From positions 1 to 64,000 of the forward strand of contig NZ_BAFX01000003.1 in NCBI RefSeq assembly GCF_000308815.1: 64,000 nt of DNA, written 5' to 3'. Both the position numbers and the translations under genes were made by a program. The notes under the pieces were generated by a model. It was given only the letters and a program-made list of their open reading frames with translations, had not been told where the DNA came from and ran no database searches. The stretch is from Nocardia concava NBRC 100430. GTDB taxonomy: Bacteria > Actinomycetota > Actinomycetes > Mycobacteriales > Mycobacteriaceae. Within the stretch, counting starts at the first letter, position 1. Each line of letters opens with the position of its first letter. Of this stretch, positions 10,824-20,428 are shown one piece after another.

Positions 10824-11297
10824 ATGGCTACCCGTCGAATTCGGCGATCGATCCTCGGCGGCGTGGCGACCGCCGCCACCGCCCTGGCGGTCATGTCCGC
10901 CGCACCGTCCGCGTCCGCGCAGGTCACCGGCATCTCGGCCGGGACCGCGCTGGCGCATATCGGTTCGACCTACACCCTGACGGCGTCCGACTACGGCGCC
11001 GCCGCGGGCACCGTCGTGAGCTTCTGGGTCGGGGACTCCTCCGGCAGCCTCACCCTACTGGGCACCTCCCCGGTGAACTCGGGCGTCGCGACGATCTCGT
11101 GGTCGCCGACCGTCGCCGGCAATGCCAAGATCGTCGCGAGCGACGACGGGAGCAGCACCAGCGGCAATGCCGCGAGCATCGGCATCAGCGTCACCGCGGT
11201 CCCGGCGGGCGGCATGGGCGGCGGCGGCAGCGTCTCCTCGATCCCGATCGTCGGCGGCCTGTTGAGCAGCCTGATGGCCATGCTGGGCCTCGCGTGA
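10824..11297 (+). CDS. Secreted small beta-rich protein, unknown function
   Basis: A 157-residue predicted exported protein. A twin-arginine-rich start (ATRRIRRS) and a hydrophobic stretch lead to an ASA-Q signal-peptidase site near residue 33. The mature part is rich in Ser/Thr/Gly/Val with alternating hydrophobic residues (TYTLTASDYG, VVSFWVGDSSG), as in a bacterial Ig-like fold. It ends with a glycine stretch and a hydrophobic C-terminus. No cysteines in the mature part. Ribosome site GGGAG lies upstream. No family was recognised; an envelope role is inferred from location only. Confidence 0.65.
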   Translation: MATRRIRRSILGGVATAATALAVMSAAPSASAQVTGISAGTALAHIGSTYTLTASDYGAAAGTVVSFWVGDSSGSLTLLGTSPVNSGVATISWSPTVAGNAKIVASDDGSSTSGNAASIGISVTAVPAGGMGGGGSVSSIPIVGGLLSSLMAMLGLA

Positions 11298-11403
11298 GCC
11301 GTTGATGGGCCCGGCCTGAAACCACCCGCTCGGCTTGTTCAGGCGGCTCGCCGATTGCGCTGAATCTATCGGGTGGCCCGCGCAGATGTGAGAGCCTTCA
11401 GCT

Positions 11404-11610
11404 ATGAGTACCTCACCGATGGCGCTACTCGAAGGCGGGCCGGATGGCCTCGAAACGCGGATCGTCCGGATCACTCCGCCGGGTATCGAACTGCGAGTCG
11501 CGTACGGGGGTGGGTACGAGCGCTTCAAAGTGACGTCACGGTGGCAGGAGACCTCGGAGGGGAACCTGCCCGTCTACGAATGGGTTGCCCACGTAGACGC
11601 CAAGCATTAG
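11404..11610 (+). CDS. Small DUF5988-like protein
   Basis: A 68-residue acidic protein beginning with an LLEGGPDGL motif and ending in YEWVAHVDAKH, with GGGYERFKVT in the middle. This pattern resembles the short actinobacterial DUF5988 family, recalled from memory and unchecked. No signal peptide or membrane segment. GAGAG lies about 8 nt before the ATG. It ends 38 bp before a strong bidirectional terminator shared with the convergent emb gene. Function unknown. Confidence 0.6.
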   Translation: MSTSPMALLEGGPDGLETRIVRITPPGIELRVAYGGGYERFKVTSRWQETSEGNLPVYEWVAHVDAKH

Positions 11611-11648
11611 CCGCTCACCATCTCGAATCGGTAAGTCCTACAACGACA

Positions 11649-11678
11649 GTGGCCGCCCGCAATGTCGCGGGCGGCCAC
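11649..11678. terminator. Bidirectional terminator between DUF5988-like gene and embB
   Basis: Perfect 12-bp stem (GTGGCCGCCCGC with GCGGGCGGCCAC) with a 6-nt loop, between two convergent genes. Confidence 0.75.
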
Positions 11679-11698
11679 CGGTTACAGCATGTCCAGGG

Positions 11699-14600
11699 TC
11701 AGAAAACCCGCATCTTGCCCGGTGACCAGAGCCCGGAGCGATCCACCACGTGGGTGTCGATCTGCGCGGGCTTGGGGAACTTCGTCGGGTCGGACGAGTT
11801 CGCGTAGTACGGGTTGTACTGCTCGAGCGAACCCCAGTCGCGGGCGTAGTTGTCCTTCAGATAGGTCGGGACCGTCTTGGAGGACCCCAGCATTTCCGCC
11901 CAGCCCAGCGGACCGCCGAATTCCTCGGCCTGCCAGGTGTTCGTGGAGCTGATGGCCAGCGGCCGGTCCGGCAGGATGCGGAAGCGCGGGGCCGAATCCA
12001 CCACGCCGTCGCGGTGATCGAACGGGTGCTGGCACGGGAACTGCAGGCCCACCGCCCAGTCCAGCAGGATCGGCTGCTCGCCGCCCAGATAGCTGTTGAG
12101 CGACACCAGCTTCGGCACCCGCGGCGGGGTGAAGGCCAGCCACTGGTCGCCGATCAGGATCGGGTCGCGGGCGTAGATGCGCACGGCGTCGGCGTCGTCG
12201 GGCAGCGCCGAGCGCGGGATGCGCAGGTTGCGCCAGGACGGGGCCGGGCCGATATCGAGCGGGCGGTACTGGCCCAGCTCGGTGACGCTGCCGTCCGGGT
12301 TGCGGTGGCCGTACTTCAGGAAGATGTCCTGGCCGTAGGTCATGTTCCCGGTGTCGTCGAAGGACATGACGCGGCCCGCCGCCGAGATGACGATCAGCGG
12401 TGAGTCGTCGCTGCGCGCGGGCAGCTGGTACCAGCTGGAGGTGAGCTCGGCGGGCTGCTGCACGCCGTCCTGGTAGCTGCCCATGACCGGGGTGGTGGCC
12501 GGGTCCAGGCCGAACGGCAGCGCCACGGTGGAGCCGTTCACGCCCTCGGCGCCCTTGCCGCCGCCGGTGCCCGCGTTCTGGCCCTTCTCGAAGGCCGGGC
12601 CGACGGTCTGGGTGGAGGTATTGCCGGTGCCCGGCTTCACCTCGACGCTGTCGGCGTCCAGCTTGTCGGCGACGCCGTTGGGGGAGAAGCCGACCGGGTT
12701 CTCCCCGGCCAGCGGATCGCCGTTGAGCGGGGGATGGGCCGGATCGATGATCGGGGGCAGGTTGCCCTCGTTGACCTTCGGCTCCACCAGCACGTCATTG
12801 GCGAGGCCGCAGGACTTCCCGGCCAGGGCATCGAAATTGGAGCGGGCCAGCGAGTACGCGGGGTACTGCGTGGCGGCGCCCTTGACCAGCGAGAGCACCT
12901 CGAACGCCACCATGAGCGCGGCCACCACGGTGAGCGGTACGGCCGCGAACTTGCGGATCCGCCTGCCGCGCCGGGTCTTCCCGTTCTCCAGGGGCTTGGC
13001 GTAGCCCTCGCGCAGCGACTGCCAGGCCACCACGGCCAGCGCCAGCCCGAAGAGCATGAGCATGAAGGTGTTGGACTGGAACCCGTGCAGCGACACCCGC
13101 TTGTCGAACCACGGCACGCCGTAGCTGGAGACGTACCAGTAGCCGTTGATGCCGGAGAAGGCGACGGCGAGGGTGAACAGCAGCCCGGCCAGGAACACCG
13201 AGCGGTTCTTGCGGGAGCGAAGCGCGGTGGCGGACACCGCGACCGCGGTCACCGCCGCCAGCGAGCCCGCGATGCCCGCGTACGAACCGAAGTGGTGGGT
13301 CCACTTGGTCGGGTTGAACATCATGAAGAAGATGGTTCCGAAGACCACGCCCATGAGCCGCCAGGTCGGCGCGCTCGCGATGCCCGGCACCTGCCGCCGG
13401 CGCAGCAGCACCAGCATGGTGGTGATCAGGCACAGGATCATGAGCAGGAACGCGAACCGGCGGGCCAGCGAACCGTCCACGGTCTCGACGAACAGGTAGT
13501 AGTAGCGCAGGTAGTCCTCGTACCAGGCCAGATTCGGCCCGGTCACCTGCCGCACCCGGTTGGCCTCCATGATTCCGGCGAAGGTCTGATCGGCGAAAAC
13601 CGCCACCAGGACCAGGAATCCGGCCGCCGCGATGGGCGCCAGCAGGGCCACGTCACCGAACTGCTTGCGCCGCCGCACCACGATCCGCACCAGCGGCCGG
13701 ATGCCCGCGAGCAGCGCCGCCACACACATCAGACCGGTCGGCGCGGCCGCCAGCGTGAACGCCGCCACGAGTACCGCCACGGCGGCGGGCAGCAATCGCG
13801 ATGTGGCGATGGCCCGTTCGATGGACACCCAGGTCAGCAGCGCGCCCAGGGCCACGATGGGCTCCGATCGCAGGCCGTTGTCGTAGGGCAGCCAGAAGGC
13901 CAGGAACACCAGGCCGCCGGTCCACAGCGCGACCTTCGACTTGGCGACCGCGTTGCCCAGCCGCGGCACCACCTCGCGGCTGATCACCAGCCAGCACAGG
14001 ATGCCGCAGAGCAGCGCGGGAATTCGCACCCACGGGCTGGCGGTGGAGATCTGCGCGAAGGCCTGGATGACGTTGTAGTACCAGCCGAAGGGCGCTTCCG
14101 GCACGCCGAACCAGCGGAAGTAGTTGGCCATGTATCCGGCGTGCGGCGCCGCGCGCACCATGGTCAGGATGTAGCCGTCGTCGGAGGTGTTGGCGCCCAC
14201 GAAGTGCCACAGCAGCAGGGTGCCGATGATGCCGCCGTCCGCCCAGGTCGGCTTCAGCCAGTGGGCGGGCAGGATGCGCCGGTGCCCGCGGCCGTCACTG
14301 GTGTCCAGCACCGCCAGCGCGCCCATGGCCAGCAGGGTGAGCAGCACCGCCGCGATGATCGCCACCAGCTTGATGACGGTCGGCGAGGAGGAGAAGCGCG
14401 AGTCCACCGTCATGTGGAACGAAAGGCCGTCGGGGACCGCGCCTTTCATATCGGTGAAGACGCCGACCACCTGCGGGCGCAGATCGCCGAGCAGCTTGCC
14501 CTCGACCGGCGCGGTGACCAGCTCGCGGCCGCCGTCGGCGGTCGGCTTCTCGACGGTGCGGGTGACGCCCTCGAAGACGGCGGTGGTCTGCTTGTCGTCG

Positions 14601-15052
14601 GAAGCGATGACCAGGCGCGAGCACTCGTTCATCTCGGCCCGGGTCGCGGTGGCCACCACGGCGTTCCGGTCCAGCACGTCGACGCTGTCGCCGGACACGC
14701 GGACGAACATGGCCTCCAGGTCTGCGCCCTTGCCCTGCGGCGGCGCGGTTGCCAGCAGGATGCCGCCGCGCGGATCCAATTGCTGGACCGCGGAACACGG
14801 AATGCTGACGTTCACGTCGACCGGTACCTGCGACACCAGGGCCGCCTGCACCGGATCGAGCGAACCGCCCTGCGGCCAGCTCACCTCCGCCTGCGTCTGC
14901 TGCACCGGAAGGAACGGGGTCGCCAGCGCGAACAGCGCGCCGAGCACGCCCGCGACGATGGCGATGAGCTTCGCGATGCGGAAATCGCGCTGCGTCACAG
15001 GTGCGGTCGCCGAGGGATTCGGCTTAGTGAGGACTGCGGAGGCGTCTGGCAC
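11699..15052 (-). CDS. embB: Emb-family arabinosyltransferase (EmbB-like)
   Basis: A 1117-residue GT-C membrane arabinosyltransferase. It adds arabinofuranose from decaprenyl-phospho-arabinose to the arabinan of the wall. A cytoplasmic tail precedes TM1 (LIAIVAGVLGALFALATPF), then a periplasmic domain, many membrane helices and a large C-terminal carbohydrate-binding domain. The first periplasmic loop has DDGYILTM (catalytic Asp about 291; Met298 aligns with M. tuberculosis EmbB Met306, the ethambutol-resistance site). The ending RSGLWSPGKMRVF resembles EmbB more than EmbA or EmbC. The GTG at 15052 is chosen because TACGAT lies exactly 8 nt upstream. The assignment within the Emb trio is tentative. 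Confidence 0.93.
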   Translation of the reverse strand: MPDASAVLTKPNPSATAPVTQRDFRIAKLIAIVAGVLGALFALATPFLPVQQTQAEVSWPQGGSLDPVQAALVSQVPVDVNVSIPCSAVQQLDPRGGILLATAPPQGKGADLEAMFVRVSGDSVDVLDRNAVVATATRAEMNECSRLVIASDDKQTTAVFEGVTRTVEKPTADGGRELVTAPVEGKLLGDLRPQVVGVFTDMKGAVPDGLSFHMTVDSRFSSSPTVIKLVAIIAAVLLTLLAMGALAVLDTSDGRGHRRILPAHWLKPTWADGGIIGTLLLWHFVGANTSDDGYILTMVRAAPHAGYMANYFRWFGVPEAPFGWYYNVIQAFAQISTASPWVRIPALLCGILCWLVISREVVPRLGNAVAKSKVALWTGGLVFLAFWLPYDNGLRSEPIVALGALLTWVSIERAIATSRLLPAAVAVLVAAFTLAAAPTGLMCVAALLAGIRPLVRIVVRRRKQFGDVALLAPIAAAGFLVLVAVFADQTFAGIMEANRVRQVTGPNLAWYEDYLRYYYLFVETVDGSLARRFAFLLMILCLITTMLVLLRRRQVPGIASAPTWRLMGVVFGTIFFMMFNPTKWTHHFGSYAGIAGSLAAVTAVAVSATALRSRKNRSVFLAGLLFTLAVAFSGINGYWYVSSYGVPWFDKRVSLHGFQSNTFMLMLFGLALAVVAWQSLREGYAKPLENGKTRRGRRIRKFAAVPLTVVAALMVAFEVLSLVKGAATQYPAYSLARSNFDALAGKSCGLANDVLVEPKVNEGNLPPIIDPAHPPLNGDPLAGENPVGFSPNGVADKLDADSVEVKPGTGNTSTQTVGPAFEKGQNAGTGGGKGAEGVNGSTVALPFGLDPATTPVMGSYQDGVQQPAELTSSWYQLPARSDDSPLIVISAAGRVMSFDDTGNMTYGQDIFLKYGHRNPDGSVTELGQYRPLDIGPAPSWRNLRIPRSALPDDADAVRIYARDPILIGDQWLAFTPPRVPKLVSLNSYLGGEQPILLDWAVGLQFPCQHPFDHRDGVVDSAPRFRILPDRPLAISSTNTWQAEEFGGPLGWAEMLGSSKTVPTYLKDNYARDWGSLEQYNPYYANSSDPTKFPKPAQIDTHVVDRSGLWSPGKMRVF

Positions 15053-15060
15053 GGTTGCTG

Positions 15061-15066
15061 ATCGTA
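15061..15066 (-). promoter_or_regulatory. Leaderless -10 box of embB
   Basis: TACGAT on the minus strand fits TAnnnT and ends 8 nt before the chosen GTG. It would put the transcription start at or next to the start codon. It lies between the inter-emb hairpin and the gene, giving embB its own promoter. Confidence 0.5.
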
Positions 15067-15131
15067 TCGGTACTCGCTGGGAGTGGCGGTGTTCACTGCC
15101 GCGCCGCGACACGCATGGTCGAAATCATCGA

Positions 15132-15168
15132 AAAAGCCCGCCCGAAGCAGTGCTTCGAGCGGGCTTTT
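15132..15168 (-). terminator. Terminator between the two emb genes
   Basis: A 10-bp outer stem (AAAAGCCCGC with GCGGGCTTTT) with a further 6-bp inner stem (CGAAGC/GCTTCG). Read on the minus strand it ends in a T-run, 9 bp after the upstream emb stop codon. It is the most classical intrinsic terminator in the window. Confidence 0.75.
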
Positions 15169-15176
15169 CGCGGCTG

Positions 15177-18100
15177 CTACTTGGCCTTGATCGGGGAATC
15201 CTTGGCCAGGCCGGAGCGGGTTTGGACGGTCACGTCCAGGGCCGGGGTCTTATTCGCATTCGGGACATAAGGGGTGAACTGCTCGAGTGAGCCCCAATCC
15301 CGGCTCCAGTCGTGGTTCAGATAGCTCGGCCGGGTCTGCGATTTGAGCAGCAAACCTGTCCAGCCCAGTGGACCGCCGCCGATATCGTCCTGCCACGCAT
15401 TGGAGGCGTCCTGGCCCACCCGGTCGGGCAGGATGCGCCATTCGGGCACCTCGGCCACCCCGTCGTGGTGATCGAAGGGGCGCTGGCACGGGAAGGCCAG
15501 GCCGACATGCCAGTCCTCCAGGACCGGAGCCTTGTCGCCGACAAGGGAATTCAGCGTCTCCAGCTTGGGCAGGCGCGGCGGGGTGACCGCCAGCCACTGG
15601 CGCGGGGTGATGTCGGCGTCGTTGAGGACCAGGCGAATCGCATTGGCACCGGCGGGAATCTGGTCCAGCGGGACGCGCAGGTTGCGCCAGGACGGGCTCG
15701 GGCCGATATCGATGGGCCGGATCTGTCCGGTATTGGTGACATTGCCCGCGGCGTCGCGGGTGCCGTACTCCACGAGCAGGTCCTGGCCGTAGGTCTCGAC
15801 ACCGTCCTTGTTGAAGGACTTGATGCGACCCGCGGCCGTCACGATCAGCACCTTGTACGCCGGATCATCGCGCACGCTGTTCAGCTTCTCGGCGTTGTAC
15901 CACTGCGTGGTGAGCTTCGAAACCTGCTGCTCGCCCTCGGTGTAACTGCCCTCGATCGGCGTCTTCATCGGATCCAGTCCGAAGGGCAGGGCGACCGAGC
16001 TGCCGTTGATGCCGGTCTCCTCGCTCTTGCCGCCGCCGGTGCCCGCGCCGGTGGTCTTGGAGGTCTTGTTGCCCGAGGACTTGTCGTTCACCGAGTTCGC
16101 GCCGCCGGTGACGGTCTCCTCGGCATCCGCGGTCAGGTCGGAGGCGACGCCGTTGGGCGTGAATCCGGTATTCTCCGCGGCCAATCCGTCGGCGTCCGAG
16201 CCGGTCCACGGGCGCAGCAGCGAATCGGCGGTGTCGGTCTCGACCAGCACCTCATTGGCCAGCGCACACGAATCACCCTTCAGCGCACGCAGATTCGACT
16301 CGGCGATGGAGTAGGCCGGGTACTGGGTGACGGCCGCCTTGGCCAGCGACAGCACCTCGAACAGCACCAGCGCGGCCGCCGCGATGGTGAGCGGCATGGT
16401 GGCGAACTTGTCGAAGCCGCGCACCGGCTTCGGCTTCGTGTACGGCTCCCGGAAGTGCTGGTAGGCCGCGATCAGCAGGCACAGCACCGCCAGGCCGAGG
16501 AACAGCGTGGAGAAGCCCTTGCCCGCGATGAGCGGTGCCTTGTCGAACCACGGCACGCCGTAGCTGGACACGTACCACCAGCCATTGGGTCCGGTGAAGG
16601 TCATGGCCAGCAGGAAGAACACGGCCGCGGTGAACAGCGTCCGGTTGCGGGGCGAGCGAATCCCGTTGACGCCCACCGCCACCGAGGCCAGCGCCGCCAC
16701 CGACCCGGCCAGACCGGCGTACACGCCGAAGTGGTGGGTCCACTTGGTGGGCGTGAACATCATGAGGAACAGCGACATGAAGATGATGCCCAGGATCCGC
16801 GCCGACGGCCCACGCGAGGTGCCCGGAATCCGGCCGTTCTTGCGCAGCATCACCATGACGCACACGCCCAGGGCCAGCAGCATGGCCAGGATCCCGAACC
16901 GGCGGGCCAGGGACCCGTCGGGGGACAGCATGAGCAGCGAGTCCCAGCGCGTGCGCTCGTCGAACCAGGCCACATTCGGCCCGATCAGGGTGCGCACCCG
17001 GGTCGCCTCCATCACCGATGCGAGGGTCTGATCGGCGAAAACCACCACCAGCACCAGGGTTCCGGCCGCCACGCCGGGCGCGAGCAGCGCGCCGTAGCGC
17101 AGCAGCCAGGAGCCCTGCCGCCCCGGCTCGGTGTCGCCGCCCTTGGCGCGCTTGATGATGATCATCAGCACCGGCCGCGCGCCCGCGAACAGCGCCGCCA
17201 GGCAGATCAGGCCGGTCGGCCCGGCCGCCAGCGAGAAGGCCGCGATCAGCACGCCGATCGCCGCGGGCAGCAGCCGCCCGGTGGCAATGGCCCGTTCGAT
17301 CGAGCACCAGGTCAGCAGCGCGCCCGCCGCGATGAGCGGTTCGGGCCGCAGCCCGTTGTCGTAGGGCATCCAGGCGGCCAGGAACACCAGTCCGGCGGTC
17401 CAGATGGCGACATTGTCGCGGCGCACCCGCGAACCCAAGCGCGGCAGCACTTCCCGGCTGATCACCAGCCAGCAGGTGATTCCGGCCAGCAGCGCGGGCA
17501 GCCGCATCCACGGGCTGGAATCGCTGATCCGGGTCATCCACGCCAGCACCTCGTACGGCCACCCGAACGGCGCCTCGGCCACCCCGAACCAGCGGTAGTA
17601 GTTGGCCGTGTAGCCCGAAACCTTGGAGGCCCGAGCCATATTCAGGATGTAGCCGTCATCGGAGGTGTTCGCGCCGATGACGTGCCAGACCAGCAGCGTG
17701 CCGATCACCGCGACGTCGGCCAGCCGGACCCGCCACCAGTGTGCGGGCAGGAACCGGCGCGGCTTACGGCCGTCGGAGGTGTCGAGGAAGTGCAGCGCCA
17801 GCAGGGCCAGCAGCGTGAACACCACCGCGCCGATGGTCGCGAGCCGCTTGATCCAGTTCGGGCTGGAGGTGAAGCGCGCGTCGATATTCACCGTGGCACT
17901 GGCCGTTCCGAGCTGATCCCGCTTCAGGTCGGTGAACAGGCCCACCACCTGCGGCCGGGTGTCGCCGCCGACCCGGCCGACGAACGGCGTGCCGTCCTTG
18001 CGGTTGACGCCGGTGAATTCGACCCGGGTCTCGGTGGCGTCCGAGTGCACGGTGATCGCGGTGCAGTTCTCGATCTCCGTCACCGGCGCCGACAGCAGCG

Positions 18101-18452
18101 GAATCAGCCGCGTCAGAACCGATACCGTGCGCCCCTGCTCGGGCTCGTCGGTGACCTTGACGACCAGGCCCTTCGACTCGGCCTGCCCCGATGCCGCCGG
18201 GACGGTCGAGAACAGCGTGCCGGTCGGCAGGTCGCGCAGCACCTGGCAGGGCAGCGTGAGATCCAGGTTCAGCGGCACATACGACACCAACGGGGCGTCG
18301 ACGTCGGCCGTATCTCCTTGCGGCCAATGCAGAGTCGGCCGATCCTGATTCACAGGCAGGATCGGCGTGATCACCGCCAGCAGGAATCCGAGGAGACCGG
18401 AGACCAGGGCGATGATGCGGATGCGGTGAAACGCTCGGGAGTCTGCGCGCAC
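15177..18452 (-). CDS. Emb-family arabinosyltransferase (EmbA/EmbC-like)
   Basis: A 1091-residue GT-C arabinosyltransferase, paralogous to the following EmbB-like protein along its whole length. TM1 (IIALVSGLLGFLLAVITPIL) is followed by a periplasmic domain, a polytopic core and a C-terminal carbohydrate-binding domain with PSWRNLRVP and FPCQRPFDHHDG. The catalytic loop reads DDGYILNM (Asp about 265). M. tuberculosis EmbA and EmbC are both 1094 aa; I cannot say which this matches better. The GTG at 18452 is chosen because TAGAGT lies exactly 8 nt upstream; an ATG two codons earlier (18458) is the alternative. Divergent from the kinase gene at 18523. Confidence 0.92.
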   Translation of the reverse strand: MRADSRAFHRIRIIALVSGLLGFLLAVITPILPVNQDRPTLHWPQGDTADVDAPLVSYVPLNLDLTLPCQVLRDLPTGTLFSTVPAASGQAESKGLVVKVTDEPEQGRTVSVLTRLIPLLSAPVTEIENCTAITVHSDATETRVEFTGVNRKDGTPFVGRVGGDTRPQVVGLFTDLKRDQLGTASATVNIDARFTSSPNWIKRLATIGAVVFTLLALLALHFLDTSDGRKPRRFLPAHWWRVRLADVAVIGTLLVWHVIGANTSDDGYILNMARASKVSGYTANYYRWFGVAEAPFGWPYEVLAWMTRISDSSPWMRLPALLAGITCWLVISREVLPRLGSRVRRDNVAIWTAGLVFLAAWMPYDNGLRPEPLIAAGALLTWCSIERAIATGRLLPAAIGVLIAAFSLAAGPTGLICLAALFAGARPVLMIIIKRAKGGDTEPGRQGSWLLRYGALLAPGVAAGTLVLVVVFADQTLASVMEATRVRTLIGPNVAWFDERTRWDSLLMLSPDGSLARRFGILAMLLALGVCVMVMLRKNGRIPGTSRGPSARILGIIFMSLFLMMFTPTKWTHHFGVYAGLAGSVAALASVAVGVNGIRSPRNRTLFTAAVFFLLAMTFTGPNGWWYVSSYGVPWFDKAPLIAGKGFSTLFLGLAVLCLLIAAYQHFREPYTKPKPVRGFDKFATMPLTIAAAALVLFEVLSLAKAAVTQYPAYSIAESNLRALKGDSCALANEVLVETDTADSLLRPWTGSDADGLAAENTGFTPNGVASDLTADAEETVTGGANSVNDKSSGNKTSKTTGAGTGGGKSEETGINGSSVALPFGLDPMKTPIEGSYTEGEQQVSKLTTQWYNAEKLNSVRDDPAYKVLIVTAAGRIKSFNKDGVETYGQDLLVEYGTRDAAGNVTNTGQIRPIDIGPSPSWRNLRVPLDQIPAGANAIRLVLNDADITPRQWLAVTPPRLPKLETLNSLVGDKAPVLEDWHVGLAFPCQRPFDHHDGVAEVPEWRILPDRVGQDASNAWQDDIGGGPLGWTGLLLKSQTRPSYLNHDWSRDWGSLEQFTPYVPNANKTPALDVTVQTRSGLAKDSPIKAK

Positions 18453-18460
18453 GAGCATCG

Positions 18461-18466
18461 ACTCTA
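18461..18466 (-). promoter_or_regulatory. Leaderless -10 box of the first emb gene
   Basis: TAGAGT on the minus strand, ending 8 nt before the GTG at 18452, inside the 70-bp space shared with the divergent kinase gene. Confidence 0.5.
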
Positions 18467-18522
18467 TGATGGTTCTTATCCGAACTGGGCGTGGGGCCGG
18501 GCCGGAAAGACAAAGAGGAAGC

Positions 18523-20394
18523 ATGACCGAGCTGCGACCTGGCGAAGTTATCGCCGGGTATGTGATCGCGCGGCGAATCGGGGCCGGGGGGTCGGGCGTC
18601 GTCTATGCGGCGCGGCACCCGCGGTTACCCAGGCTCACAGCACTGAAGATCTTGAAGCGCGATGATGTCATGGGGGATGACGACGTCTGGCGGCGTTTCG
18701 AGCGCGAGGCGGATATCGCCGCGCACTTCGATCACCCCAATATCGTGCAGGTCTACGACCGCGGCGTCGCCGAGGACCTGTTCTGGATCTCCATGCAGTT
18801 CATCGACGGGGTGGATGCCGCTGAGCTGCACCATGTTTCGCCCGAGCGCGCGCTGCGCATCGCCACCGAGATCGGGGCCGCGCTGGACTACGCGCACGGC
18901 AAGGGCGTGCTGCACCGGGATGTGAAGCCCTCCAACATCCTGATCGCCGATCCCGACAACGGCCGCCCCGAGCGCGCCCTGCTCACCGACTTCGGCATCG
19001 CCCGGCTGCGCGACGAGACCACCAAACTCACCCATACCGGAAATATCTCCGCCACTTTCGCTTTCGCATCACCCGAACAGGTGAGCGGCAAACCGGTCGG
19101 ACCGCGATCCGATCAATACTCCCTGGCCTGCACGCTTTTCGTGCTGCTCACCGACCAGCGGCCGTTCCGCGCCGACAATCCGCTGGGCTGGGTGCACGCC
19201 CACACCCAGGAGCGGCCGCTGCGCGTCAGCGAGATGAATCCCGAGATCCCCGCGGCGATGGACGCGGTCTTCGATCAGGCCATGGCCAAGGATCCCGCGG
19301 ACCGCTTCGAGAGCTGCGCCGATTTCGCGTACGCGGCCACCACGGCCTATTACTCCGATCCCGCGCTGGCGCATACCGCCCCGGCGCGGCTGCTGCCGCA
19401 GCCGATCACGCCCAAACCGTCCCGTGGCCGGAAACCGCTGTGGCAGCACCTCGTACACCGCCGCATCCTGATCCCGGTGGCGGTGGCCGCCGTCACCGCC
19501 GCGGGCGTCGGATTCGCCATGCAGCAGAGCGATCCGCCGCCACCGGCGGCCACCGGCGGCCTGGTACCGGACCGATTCGTCGGCACCTGGCTGGCCACCG
19601 AGGGCCAGACCAACTACCGGCTGACCGTCCAGCAGGCCAAGGTCGGCGATCCGGTGCTGTCCAATCGCGTGGACGGCGTTCTCCCCAACGGCAATCCGTT
19701 CCACTGCGAGTTCTCCGCACCCCTGGACGCCGTGCCCAAGGACGGCGACCGGCTGATCGTGGGCACCTCCCAGACCGTGGTGCGGGAACCGGCCAATGCC
19801 TGCAAGGCCAACGGCCCGACCACCCTCACCCTGCTCGCCGATGGCCGGGTCAGCCGCAAAACCGATGTGAGCGGGCTGATCACGTACACCAGCGCCGATA
19901 CCGTGATCTCGTCCTGGGGTCGCGACGACGCCGCCATCGCCCGCGCCTTCCCCAGCCTGATCGGCCAGCTCGCCTCCACCGGCACCGCGGTCGGCTGGCA
20001 GGGCGGCTCGTGCCGGCCGGGCGATCCGGGTGCGGGCGAGGCGGCCCAGGGCGCGCACCGGGTGCGCTGCAATGCCGACGACACCACCGGCCAGGTGCAC
20101 TTCGACGTCCTCGACTTCGACACCCGCCCGGGGCAATCGGTGGCCCAGCTGTTCTTCGACAACAAGGCCCACACCACCGGGGTCACCCACGACGACGTCG
20201 CGGGCGAGCTGACCGTCACCACCGCGGCCGCCGTGGACCGCGACACCACCGACACCGAGGCCCATCGCGCGGTCGCCGCCGTCAGCTTTCCGGACGGTGA
20301 TCCGCGCTCCCGCTTCGTCATGGTGCTGCGCTGGCCCGGGCACACGGTGGGCAGCCTCCTGACCGACTGGCTCGAAAGGGCTCCACTGAAGTAG
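18523..20394 (+). CDS. Membrane Ser/Thr protein kinase with lipocalin-like external domain
   Basis: A 623-residue PknB-class receptor kinase. The cytoplasmic kinase domain (about 10-270) has a glycine-rich loop, ATP-binding Lys42, catalytic HRDVKPSN (Asp133) and Asp156 of DFG. One transmembrane helix lies at about 311-332. The external part begins DRFVGTW...NYRLTVQQ, a pattern like small beta-barrel (lipocalin/DUF1348-like) domains, and carries paired cysteines. There are no PASTA repeats. AGAGGAA precedes the ATG at 18523; an upstream ATG at 18466 would overlap the emb promoter. The adjacent gene at 20429 encodes a paralogue. Position beside emb suggests wall sensing (inferred). Confidence 0.88.
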   Translation: MTELRPGEVIAGYVIARRIGAGGSGVVYAARHPRLPRLTALKILKRDDVMGDDDVWRRFEREADIAAHFDHPNIVQVYDRGVAEDLFWISMQFIDGVDAAELHHVSPERALRIATEIGAALDYAHGKGVLHRDVKPSNILIADPDNGRPERALLTDFGIARLRDETTKLTHTGNISATFAFASPEQVSGKPVGPRSDQYSLACTLFVLLTDQRPFRADNPLGWVHAHTQERPLRVSEMNPEIPAAMDAVFDQAMAKDPADRFESCADFAYAATTAYYSDPALAHTAPARLLPQPITPKPSRGRKPLWQHLVHRRILIPVAVAAVTAAGVGFAMQQSDPPPPAATGGLVPDRFVGTWLATEGQTNYRLTVQQAKVGDPVLSNRVDGVLPNGNPFHCEFSAPLDAVPKDGDRLIVGTSQTVVREPANACKANGPTTLTLLADGRVSRKTDVSGLITYTSADTVISSWGRDDAAIARAFPSLIGQLASTGTAVGWQGGSCRPGDPGAGEAAQGAHRVRCNADDTTGQVHFDVLDFDTRPGQSVAQLFFDNKAHTTGVTHDDVAGELTVTTAAAVDRDTTDTEAHRAVAAVSFPDGDPRSRFVMVLRWPGHTVGSLLTDWLERAPLK

Positions 20395-20428
20395 GTATCG
20401 CAGAGCTGACGTAGGTAGGTGCGCCACC

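Noticed and set aside
15312..18665. Long plus-strand open frame opposite the first emb gene (and a similar one at 12734-15061)
   Set aside because: Both are antisense shadows with low-complexity Arg/Gln/His content and no recognisable domain.
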